Shown here in pieces: positions 30,310-37,487 of a DNA stretch of 64,000 nucleotides (positions are counted from its first letter, which is position 1; each line of letters starts with the position of its first letter). The position numbers and the translations under genes were made by a program. This DNA is from DSUN01 sp035527715 (GTDB taxonomy: Bacteria > Planctomycetota > PUPC01 > DSUN01). Under the pieces are notes generated by a model. The model was not told where the DNA came from and searched no databases. It saw nothing but the letters and a program-made list of their open reading frames with translations. The stretch spans positions 28,049-92,048 of the forward strand of contig DATKZY010000028.1 in assembly GCA_035527715.1 (NCBI GenBank), in the 5' to 3' direction.

Positions 30310-33153
30310 CTACCGCCATTCCTTGGGCGCACGCTTGCGCTTGCGGGCGAGTGCGGCGAGGGGGTCGCCGGCTTTGATGGGGGCGGGAGTGGGACCCATG
30401 GGACCAAGGGGAACTATGGGACCGGCAGGAGCTTGCGGCGGCGCGGGACGGAAGGCGGGGGGAACATTGGGCTCGGGGGTGGCGGGGCCGGGCTTGCGCT
30501 CGCCGCGGGCGATGGCCTTGTCGTGGCGAAGCTTGCGGAAGACGCGACGGGCGACGTCGGCGTTGGTGAGTTTCGAGCGCTGCTCGGGCTGCGGAAAGGC
30601 CGTGTGGATGTCGTGCTCGATGGGATGGACGGGATGGGGCAGGAGCGGCTCCCTGGCGTGCTCGAGGCGGCGACGCAGGCTGCGCTCCAGGGCGAGGCGG
30701 GCCTCAGGGGCCGTCTGGCCGAGGCTCACCGTGTCGGGCTCGTCGAGGCGCGAGCCGTCGTCGAGGAGGCGTTCGAGCATGAAGAGGGTGGCGCGCTTCG
30801 AGGGGATCGAGCCTTCGCCGCGCTCGACGTTCCAGGTGACGTCCTGGCGGAGGGGTTTGCCGACGCAGCAGGGGCAGCCGTCGTCGCAGTCGCACTTGCG
30901 AATGTGGTCGAGGACGGCGGGCATCAGGCGGCTGGCCAATTCGTAGGCGCGCTCGGTGAAGCCGAGGCCGAGGGGGTAGCGTTCGTAGACGAATGTGGTG
31001 TTCCACGGGGCGTTGACGGCGCCGACGGTGTGCGAGAAGTCGAGGGTCTCGCAACGGACGAAGAGAGGGAGGACCTGTCGCGTGGCGTAGCCGATGCCGC
31101 GGCAACCGGCGTGGGGATCAATGTCCAGCGCGAGCGCACGGCGGCACAGCTCCTCGGGCGGGACGAGCCAGAAGGCGTGGGTCTCGAAGACGAAGGTCGG
31201 CAAGTCGAGCGGATGGCGCGAGAGGGCGTCGAGGGTGTAGAAGTGGATCCGCTCGTAGGCCCAGGTGTGGAAATGCGTGGTGACCTCGCCGAAGCAGAGG
31301 GTGCCGATGCCGAAGGGCCGCTCGCGCAGGCGGGCGTCAATGTGGTGGACGTCCGTGCCGCCGAGGGGCTGGGTGTAGTAATCCACGTCCACCTTGCGTA
31401 CGCGGGCGAAGGAGTGCTCGAGGTCGAGCTGCTCGACGAACCACGTGTCGCCCTGATGGAGGTAGATGGCCTCGGGGTGGACGTAGATGGGGGCGTCGAG
31501 CTTGGGCATTTCGCCGATGATCTGCTCGGTCGCGGCATCCACCACGACCACGTTCCGGTCGTCCATCGCGCGGAGCGAGACCTCGTGCTGCGGCGTCTCG
31601 GGCGCGCTGTGGTGCCAGGAGCGATGCTCGGTGTCGTGGTAGACCTTCTGCTGGCCTTCGAGGACTTCGAGGGCGATGGGCGCGGCGGGACCGAAACGCG
31701 GCACCTCGTCGTCGGGCAGCGGCAGCTCGTGGGTCGCGCAGCGCAGGTGGCTGACGACGATGTGCGGGTTGTCGGGCTCCAGCACGCCCTCCTCGATGGG
31801 CCGGCCGAACAGGTAGTCGGGGTGCCGCATGACGTATTGGTTGATGGCCGTGTCGAGTCCCACGAGGATCACGAGGGCCGCCTTGTCGCGTCGGCCCGCG
31901 CGGCCGGCCTGCTGGAAGAAGGAGGCGAGGGTGCCGGGGTAGCCGACGATGAGGCTGGCCTCGAGGGAGCCGACGTCAATGCCAAGTTCGAGGGCGCGGG
32001 TGGAGCTGACGCCGAGCAATTCGCCGCTGAACAGCTTGTGCTCGATCTCGCGACGTTCGGTGGGCAGGTAGCCGGCGCGGTAGGGCGTCACCTTGTCGGC
32101 GAGCGGCGAGGCGAGGCGTTCGAGCGATTCGCGGACGTAGCGGTAGATCAGCTCCGCCGTGACCTTGGCCTTCGAGAAGGCGATGGTGGGCGTGCCCGCT
32201 AGGACGAGCGCGGTCATCAGCTCCTGCGCCTCGACGTTGGCCGAGCGCCGCGAGCGCCACTGCGTCGAGCGGATGCGAGGGGGATTCCAAAGGACGTAGG
32301 TGCGGGGGCCGGAGGGGGAGCCGTCGGTGGAGATGAGGGCGATGGGACGAATGGGACTTATGGGACCTATGGGACCCGTGGCACCTACCGGTCCCATCGG
32401 TCTGATGGGTCCCATACGTCCCATCAGCTTGGCGGCCACTTCGAGGGGATTGGCCAGCGTGGCCGAGCAGGCCAGAAATTGCGGCTTCGAGCCATAGTGG
32501 GCGCACACGCGGTCGAGCCGGCGGAAGAGATTCGCCACGTTGGCCCCGAAGAGGCCCGTGTACGTGTGCAGCTCATCCACGACGATATGGGTGAGGCGGG
32601 CGAACACACTCGCCCAGCGGGGATGCTGCGGCAGGATGCCGGCGTGGAGCATATCGGGGTTGGTGATGATCACGGCCGCCTTGTCGCGAAGCTGGCGGCG
32701 GTGACTTGCCGGCGTATCGCCGTCAATCACCCCGACCGTAACCTCCCGCGGGTTCGCAACCCGCGGGAGGTTTGCGGCTTGAAGGGCGCGCTGGAACACG
32801 CGGAGCTGGTCTTGCGACAGCGCCTTCGTGGGATAGAGGGCGAGGATGCGGGCGGTGGGGTCGCGCTCCAGTTGCTCAATGATGGGGAGCAGATAGCAGA
32901 GCGTCTTGCCGCTGGCCGTCGAGGTCGTTACCAGGAAGTCGCGGCCCGCGCGCGCGAGGTCGAGTGCCTGGGCCTGGTGGAGATAGAGCTGTTCGATGCC
33001 CATCCCCGCGAGCATTCGCGCGCAGGCCGGCGACAGCGGCTCCCGCGGCGCCGCATACCGCGCTGCCCGCCCCGCGACGCGGTGCACGTGGACGATCTGG
33101 CCGCGATAGTCGGCCGAGGCACGCAGATGCTCGAGGAAGGAATCGAAGTCCAC
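30310..33153 (-). CDS. mrfA: DEAD/DEAH-box helicase with DUF1998, MrfA type, copy 2, carrying repeat-derived insertions
   Basis: A 947-residue paralog of the helicase at 26805. Motifs: TSTASGKT (77-84), YPTKALSQDQ, TNPDMLH, DELH (193-196), CSAT, STRALELGIDVGSLE, FQQAGRAGRR and the C-terminal CDCDDGCPCC cluster. Three stretches are absent from copy 1. Residues about 128-138 (NLPRVANPREV) are encoded by a perfect palindrome. Residues about 245-273 form a Gly-Pro-rich linker encoded by a 9-base array. The tail (GPIVPLGPMGPTP) is also 9-base encoded. None interrupts a helicase motif. Starts at GTG (33153) with AAAGAGA upstream. Likely DNA repair; whether the copies are redundant is unknown. Confidence 0.85.
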   Translation of the reverse strand: MDFDSFLEHLRASADYRGQIVHVHRVAGRAARYAAPREPLSPACARMLAGMGIEQLYLHQAQALDLARAGRDFLVTTSTASGKTLCYLLPIIEQLERDPTARILALYPTKALSQDQLRVFQRALQAANLPRVANPREVTVGVIDGDTPASHRRQLRDKAAVIITNPDMLHAGILPQHPRWASVFARLTHIVVDELHTYTGLFGANVANLFRRLDRVCAHYGSKPQFLACSATLANPLEVAAKLMGRMGPIRPMGPVGATGPIGPISPIRPIALISTDGSPSGPRTYVLWNPPRIRSTQWRSRRSANVEAQELMTALVLAGTPTIAFSKAKVTAELIYRYVRESLERLASPLADKVTPYRAGYLPTERREIEHKLFSGELLGVSSTRALELGIDVGSLEASLIVGYPGTLASFFQQAGRAGRRDKAALVILVGLDTAINQYVMRHPDYLFGRPIEEGVLEPDNPHIVVSHLRCATHELPLPDDEVPRFGPAAPIALEVLEGQQKVYHDTEHRSWHHSAPETPQHEVSLRAMDDRNVVVVDAATEQIIGEMPKLDAPIYVHPEAIYLHQGDTWFVEQLDLEHSFARVRKVDVDYYTQPLGGTDVHHIDARLRERPFGIGTLCFGEVTTHFHTWAYERIHFYTLDALSRHPLDLPTFVFETHAFWLVPPEELCRRALALDIDPHAGCRGIGYATRQVLPLFVRCETLDFSHTVGAVNAPWNTTFVYERYPLGLGFTERAYELASRLMPAVLDHIRKCDCDDGCPCCVGKPLRQDVTWNVERGEGSIPSKRATLFMLERLLDDGSRLDEPDTVSLGQTAPEARLALERSLRRRLEHAREPLLPHPVHPIEHDIHTAFPQPEQRSKLTNADVARRVFRKLRHDKAIARGERKPGPATPEPNVPPAFRPAPPQAPAGPIVPLGPMGPTPAPIKAGDPLAALARKRKRAPKEWR
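30389..30424. repeat. 9-base TGGGACC array at the 3' end of helicase copy 2
   Basis: Four units in register: GTGGGACCC, ATGGGACCA, AGGGGAACT, ATGGGACCG. A multiple of three, so it adds Gly/Pro-rich residues without a frameshift. Confidence 0.8.
32341..32427. repeat. 9-base array with inverted halves inside helicase copy 2
   Basis: About nine 9-base units. The first half reads ATGGGACC-type and the second half is its reverse complement (GGTCCCAT-type), so the array as a whole is palindromic. It encodes a collagen-like Gly-Pro-Ile linker between helicase motif III (SAT) and the start of lobe 2. Confidence 0.8.
32740..32772. repeat. Perfect 15-bp palindrome inserted in the helicase coding sequence
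   Basis: AACCTCCCGCGGGTT, CGC loop, AACCCGCGGGAGGTT. 33 bases, an exact multiple of three, encoding NLPRVANPREV in the minus-strand helicase. It resembles REP-type mobile palindromes. Confidence 0.85.
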
Positions 33154-33258
33154 GGGGGTCTCTTTGCATCAATCCGCATCCGGAATTCGCAAGCCGGAGA
33201 TCGCCAGGGTCATGCCCGATCGACAGGGCTTGCAGAGGTCCGCGACGAGAGGGGGCAT

Positions 33259-33504
33259 TCAGTCGGGAAGGTCGTCAAGGGGGACGAAACGGCCTTCGCG
33301 GATGTCCTTCCTGGCCCTGGCGATTCGGCGAAGGAACTTCTCGTCGTGTTCGAGCCGGTAGTCGAACCAGTCGTCCTCATCGTGGAAGCCGATGACCAGG
33401 GCGGCGGGGCGACCGTGGCGGGTGATGAGCACGCCGTCCTTCTCGGCTTCACGGATGATGCGGCAGATGTCGTTCTTGGCTTCCGCCATCGTGTGGGTCT
33501 TCAT
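33259..33504 (-). CDS. Phd/YefM-family antitoxin
   Basis: An 81-residue protein. The N-terminus MKTHTMAEAKNDICRIIREA and the strand GVLITRHGRPAALVIGF are the Phd/YefM fold signature (dimerising, DNA-binding N-terminus). The acidic C-terminus would wrap the toxin. Its ATG overlaps the toxin stop by four bases. The order here is toxin first, antitoxin second, the reverse of the common Phd arrangement. The product probably represses the promoter at 33810. Confidence 0.8.
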   Translation of the reverse strand: MKTHTMAEAKNDICRIIREAEKDGVLITRHGRPAALVIGFHDEDDWFDYRLEHDEKFLRRIARARKDIREGRFVPLDDLPD

Positions 33505-33800
33505 TCTGGCACCCCATGCTCCTCAAGCCACTGGGTAGTCCGGGGCTTCTCAACGAAGCCCAGGACTTCGACGCGCCTGTGGACTTCATCCACGTCGTAG
33601 AACACGCGCATCTCGGCGACGCGCAGGCGGTACTGGGGCTGGCGCAGCCCTCTGAGCCGTTTGATCCGGCTCTTGCTTTCGCGCACGGGATCGGCTTCCA
33701 GGTGCTCCCGCATGGCCCGCTTGAGGGCAGAGCGGCACCGAGCGTCCAGCTTCCTGAACTGCTCCTCAGCAGTTCGCGCGACTACGACGGCGTGCCTCAT
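33501..33800 (-). CDS. RelE/ParE-family toxin
   Basis: A 99-residue protein. It has the RelE/ParE plan: N-terminal helices (EEQFRKLDARCRSALKRAM), the IKRLRGLRQPQYRLRV strand pair and the AEMRVFYDVDEVHRRVEVLGF C-terminal strand with Arg and Tyr in positions used by mRNA interferases. Likely cleaves mRNA in the ribosome A site or targets gyrase; the family cannot be split by eye. Followed by the Phd-type antitoxin. Confidence 0.8.
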   Translation of the reverse strand: MRHAVVVARTAEEQFRKLDARCRSALKRAMREHLEADPVRESKSRIKRLRGLRQPQYRLRVAEMRVFYDVDEVHRRVEVLGFVEKPRTTQWLEEHGVPE

Positions 33801-33809
33801 TCTGGGAAT

Positions 33810-33838
33810 AGTATAGCCAGAGTAGCCGCAGCGGTCAA
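33810..33838 (-). promoter_or_regulatory. Promoter of the RelE/Phd module
   Basis: Minus strand: TTGACC, 17-base spacer, TATACT. The predicted start site lies about 3 bases before the toxin ATG, so the transcript is probably nearly leaderless. The -35 box is at the edge of the helicase remnant. Confidence 0.65.
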
Positions 33839-33927
33839 GGGCCTTTGCCTGGTGCAGCTAGAGCCGTTCGATGCCCATCCCCGCGAGCATTCGCGCGCAC
33901 GCCGGCGACAGCGGCTCCTGCGGCGTC
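33835..33927 (-). pseudogene. Decayed fragment of an MrfA-type helicase 5' region
   Basis: This stretch repeats, with few mismatches, the helicase copy 2 segment at about 32960-33052, which encodes SPACARMLAGMGIEQLYLHQA. The central 60 bases differ at only about two positions. No helicase frame continues on either side. It is the remnant of a third or duplicated helicase end, separated from the intact gene by the toxin-antitoxin module. Confidence 0.75.
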
Positions 33928-34150
33928 ACGTGGAGCTTGCTGCGGCAGGCTCGTAGTGCAGGACGATCAACTGGCTGGCACGTAGCGGGGCTGTGGCGTA
34001 GGTGCGGCCGTGGTCATCGGAGAACTCGACCTCGAACATCCCAGGCTCTAACAGCTCGACGACGGTGCCCACCTGGCCGCGGCGCAGCCCGCGCGACGGC
34101 ACGTCGGCCACGAGGGCGACCACGTCGAACAGCTTGATCGCGTCGTTCAC
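33926..34150 (-). CDS. DUF4926 protein
   Basis: A 74-residue protein matching DUF4926: IKLFDVVALVADVP, GLRRGQVGTVVELL, FEVEFSDDHGRTYAT and the final IVLHYEP. These are small SH3-like barrel proteins often encoded next to DUF6883-type partners in likely toxin-antitoxin pairs. No partner is present here; the helicase remnant lies where one could have been. The GTG start at 34150 has AGAGGG upstream. Function unproven. Confidence 0.7.
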   Translation of the reverse strand: MNDAIKLFDVVALVADVPSRGLRRGQVGTVVELLEPGMFEVEFSDDHGRTYATAPLRASQLIVLHYEPAAASST

Positions 34151-34210
34151 TACGTCGTCCCTCTTTCAGAGAACGTGACAACTCACCAAGCAGGGAGGCT
34201 TCATGTCCCC

Positions 34211-37200
34211 TCACCTTTGCCCACTGGGCGCGAAGGCGAACGAGGTTTGGACCGGGAACGGGCAGGTGCAGCCGGAGCTGGCCTCGGGGACGAGGACGAG
34301 GCCGCCGGCGGGGATGATGTTGATCCAGCAGCCGGGGCGGCTGACGGTGGAGAGCTTGCTGGCCTGGCGGGTGCGCAGGTCGAACATGGCGGGGTTGCCC
34401 GCGCGGTAGAAGAGCTGGCCCGCCGAGGCCGACATGGTGCCGCAGCCGTGGCCGCCGCGGTTGAACTTCCAGTCGGGCACGGGCTCGCCCGTTCTCAGGT
34501 CATAGGCGCACGGCTCGGCGTAGACGATGCCGCCGACGATGACGGGGTGTCGCGTCTGCTCGCCGTGGTCGCCGCCGGGCTTGTGGCGGTTGTCCTGCTC
34601 CCGATGCCAGCGGGGCTCGCCCGTCTTCGCGTCGAAGGCGAACAACTCATACCAGACCGTGTTGTTCTTGTTCTTCGAGCCGGTGGCAACGACAGTGCCC
34701 TGCGCGATGCTGAGGAAGATGACGTGCTGGAACGAGCGGAGGTCCACGGGCTTCTTCCAGAGGGTCTGGCCCGACCTGGCGTCGAGGGCGACGAGTGAGG
34801 CGCCGGAGCCGAGGAGGAAGTCGAGCTTCATCCGCCCGTCGGCGTCCTTCGTAGCGTCGGGGTTGGCGCTCTCGACGAAGTACACGCGTCCATCTGCGAT
34901 GGCGATGGTGGGGTCGAGGATGACGCCGGCGTCGTAGGTCCATCGCTTCTCGCCAGTCTTGCGGTCCAGGCAGAAGAGGGTGTCGCTGGTGCTGACATCC
35001 TTGAAGTCGCCGTACTGGATTTCGATGACGGTGCGGCCCATGGCGCGAAGGGAGGCGCCCTTCTTGCGGCCCGAGCCGAAGAGAGCGTCACCGACCGTGG
35101 CCACGTAGCCCCAGGAATGTTGGCCGCCTGCCTCGCGCCGCGGCGCGGCGAAGCGCCGCACGATGGAGCCCGTGGCGACGTCGAGCGCCACGCATTCGTC
35201 GGGGCCGACGGCATAGAGCAGATCATCGGCGAGGGCCAGGTAGCCGCTGTCCTTGGGCGCCCCCAGGCGGCTGGACTCGGGCAGGTCGGCTTCCCAGAGG
35301 GCCGTGCCATTATGGGCGTCCACGGCAATGATCTTGTTGTAGGCGGGGACGAAGAGGCGGCCGTCCTTGGCGAGGGGCGGGACGGCGCGGTGGTGACGGT
35401 CGGCCATCGCGTTGGGGCCGGGCGGGCCGAACCATTGCACGCGCATCTCGCCGCCGACCAGGCGGTCGCCGCTGCACGCCGTGTTGGCGGGGTCGGCGTA
35501 GAGATGCGTCCACTCTCCCGCGCCCTCGAGCGGGCCGCGGCGGGTGAGCTTCGCGGGGCCGTCGAGGCGGAGCGCGCCGCCGTACGGCTTCGCGAGGCGT
35601 GATGCTCCGTCGGGCGCTGCGCTCCTCGGGTTCGTCACGTGGTCGAAGACGACCAGGTCGGCAAAGCCGCTCGGGAGCGACGACAGCGGGCCGCTCTGCA
35701 CGGTGGCCCGGACGCCGAGAAGCCCCGCTGCGTCGAGCGCTCTCCGGGCGGCGGCGCGCTTCCCTGCGTCGTCCTCGATGCCGATGATCGAGAGCTCCGT
35801 CAGCTTCGCAAGCTCGTAGACGAGGCGGCCGTCGCCACAACCGAGGACGACGCCGAAGCCCTTTCTCACGCCCGACTTCTCCACGATATCCCTGGCGGCC
35901 TGTTCGTATGGCGGCGCTGGTGGCGGCCCATCGCTCGGCGACTCCTGGCCGCTGCGCGCCGTGCCCGTCGCGGCGAAGCAGTGGATGGCGCCTTTGTCGG
36001 TGCTGACGAGGAGGCGGCCGTGGGCGGCGGCGAGGCCGTAGGCGGTGCCCTCGACCTTGCCCGACCAGAGCGCCTCGCCGTCGGCCGCGCGGAACGCGGC
36101 CACGTCGCCCTCGCCCCCCACGAAGAGCGTGTCGCCCGCCAGGATGAGCGACGCGGAGTGCGTGCAGGGCCGCTTCCAGATGAGGCACGCTTGCATGCCC
36201 TTCGCGAGTTCGGCGAGGGCGGCCTTGTTGGTCTCGTGCTCGGCTTTCAGCTTCCTGCCTTTGTCGCTATCGGCCTTCCTGCCGAGCTTCTTGAGCGCGT
36301 CCCCGATGGCCTTCTGCCGGGCGGCGAGCTTGCGGCTCTGGTCGAGGAGGCCGAAGTAGCGGACGCGGTCGAGTGCCTGGAGCTCGCGGCCCGTGAGGAA
36401 GTAGAGGGCCTTGTCGGTGGCGAGGGCGCGGCGGGCGTTGAAGGACACGAGCTGGCTCCCCGTCGCGGCGTCGAACGCTTCGATTTGGCCGATCTTCCCC
36501 GGGCCGTTGAGGAACAGGTTGCCGGCGAGCGCCGCGTTGGTGCCGCCGGTGCCCTTGATGCTGCCTGCCGGCTCGCCGTCGGCGAGGCGGAACACGGCAG
36601 GCGCCGTCCTGCCCGTCGGCACGTAGAGATGCGTGGCCGAGGCCAGGAGATAGCCCTGGGGCGAGAGGTTGACGGGCCGCGGCTTCCATCGCGGCGAGCC
36701 GTCGCGCGCGTCCACTGCCACGAGCGAGACGCCTTCCCAGGGGAAGAGCCCCGCGCCGGCGTATGCGGTCCCGTCGGCCACAAGGATGCCCGTGCGGACG
36801 GGTGAGGCGGAGATGAGCCGGCCGTTGCCGATGAGCTGGCGGGCGTCGGGCGCGGCCCGATGCCTCCACACCTCGGCGCCGCTGCTCGCCGCAAGGCAGT
36901 AGACCCAGCCGTCGTCCGAGCCGACGTAGACGTTGGCGTCAGCGACTGTCGGCGCAAGGCGCACCGGGCCGCCGGTGAAGAAGGTCCAACGCACCCTGCC
37001 CGTCGCGGCGTCGAGGCACACGACCTTATCTTCGGCCGACGAGCCGAAGTAGATGGCGTCCCCGGCCGCAACGACGTGGAAGGCGCGATCATAGGTGACC
37101 CGCGCGGCCAGGTCGGTGAGCTTGTGCCAGTAGTCCACCTTGGCCGGCGCGGGCCAGGCCGGGCGGGGGGCTTGGCGCGGGGTGTGGGCCCACGCCTCCT

Positions 37201-37351
37201 GCAGCGGCAGGGAGAGCGCTTCTGAGGCGATGCCGCTCCGCTGGTTGTCGTGGAGATGCGTCGGCCAGTCTTCCGCTCTCGCCGCTGCAAGGGCAAGCAG
37301 GACCGCGAGGGAGACGCCGAGGCCGAGGAAGGAACGTTTCTTCTCACGCAT
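34211..37351 (-). CDS. Exported beta-propeller + methyltransferase-like chimera (subfamily B, paralog 4)
   Basis: A 1046-residue exported protein. After a signal peptide (FLGLGVSLAVLLALAAARA) it opens with EDWPTHLHDNQRSG and a propeller (SSAEDKVVCLDAATGRVRW). A helical insertion (AARQKAIGDALKKLGRKAD) precedes a methyltransferase-like domain (KSGVRKGFGVVLGCGDGRL, motif I near residue 504). The second propeller opens with GEWTHLYADPANTACSGD and ends in SSGCTCPFPVQTSFAF with Cys1028-x-Cys1030. Very close to its upstream neighbour (37488-40628): same length and same motif positions. The start codon lies inside a heptamer array; ATG 37351 and GTG 37354 are both possible. Function unknown. Confidence 0.85.
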   Translation of the reverse strand: MREKKRSFLGLGVSLAVLLALAAARAEDWPTHLHDNQRSGIASEALSLPLQEAWAHTPRQAPRPAWPAPAKVDYWHKLTDLAARVTYDRAFHVVAAGDAIYFGSSAEDKVVCLDAATGRVRWTFFTGGPVRLAPTVADANVYVGSDDGWVYCLAASSGAEVWRHRAAPDARQLIGNGRLISASPVRTGILVADGTAYAGAGLFPWEGVSLVAVDARDGSPRWKPRPVNLSPQGYLLASATHLYVPTGRTAPAVFRLADGEPAGSIKGTGGTNAALAGNLFLNGPGKIGQIEAFDAATGSQLVSFNARRALATDKALYFLTGRELQALDRVRYFGLLDQSRKLAARQKAIGDALKKLGRKADSDKGRKLKAEHETNKAALAELAKGMQACLIWKRPCTHSASLILAGDTLFVGGEGDVAAFRAADGEALWSGKVEGTAYGLAAAHGRLLVSTDKGAIHCFAATGTARSGQESPSDGPPPAPPYEQAARDIVEKSGVRKGFGVVLGCGDGRLVYELAKLTELSIIGIEDDAGKRAAARRALDAAGLLGVRATVQSGPLSSLPSGFADLVVFDHVTNPRSAAPDGASRLAKPYGGALRLDGPAKLTRRGPLEGAGEWTHLYADPANTACSGDRLVGGEMRVQWFGPPGPNAMADRHHRAVPPLAKDGRLFVPAYNKIIAVDAHNGTALWEADLPESSRLGAPKDSGYLALADDLLYAVGPDECVALDVATGSIVRRFAAPRREAGGQHSWGYVATVGDALFGSGRKKGASLRAMGRTVIEIQYGDFKDVSTSDTLFCLDRKTGEKRWTYDAGVILDPTIAIADGRVYFVESANPDATKDADGRMKLDFLLGSGASLVALDARSGQTLWKKPVDLRSFQHVIFLSIAQGTVVATGSKNKNNTVWYELFAFDAKTGEPRWHREQDNRHKPGGDHGEQTRHPVIVGGIVYAEPCAYDLRTGEPVPDWKFNRGGHGCGTMSASAGQLFYRAGNPAMFDLRTRQASKLSTVSRPGCWINIIPAGGLVLVPEASSGCTCPFPVQTSFAFAPSGQR

Positions 37352-37368
37352 CACGTTTCACTCATCAC
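37341..37368. repeat. Heptanucleotide array spanning a start codon
   Basis: TTCTCAC, GCATCAC, GTTTCAC, TCATCAC in 7-base register. The minus-strand ATG (complement of CAT at 37349-37351) and the preceding GTG lie within these units. Confidence 0.75.
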
Positions 37369-37487
37369 GGGTGAGGAGGATCTTCGCCATCGGTTCGGCC
37401 ACGGCCCGGCGGCGTGGGCGGCTGGCGAGACTTTCTGGCTTCGGCGGTTCTCCAGTCGTGGTTTGCGCATCATTCACTCAACACGTC

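Noticed and set aside
30301..32202. Long plus-strand frame opposite helicase copy 2
   Set aside because: Antisense artefact of GC-rich codons; the minus strand carries all helicase motifs.
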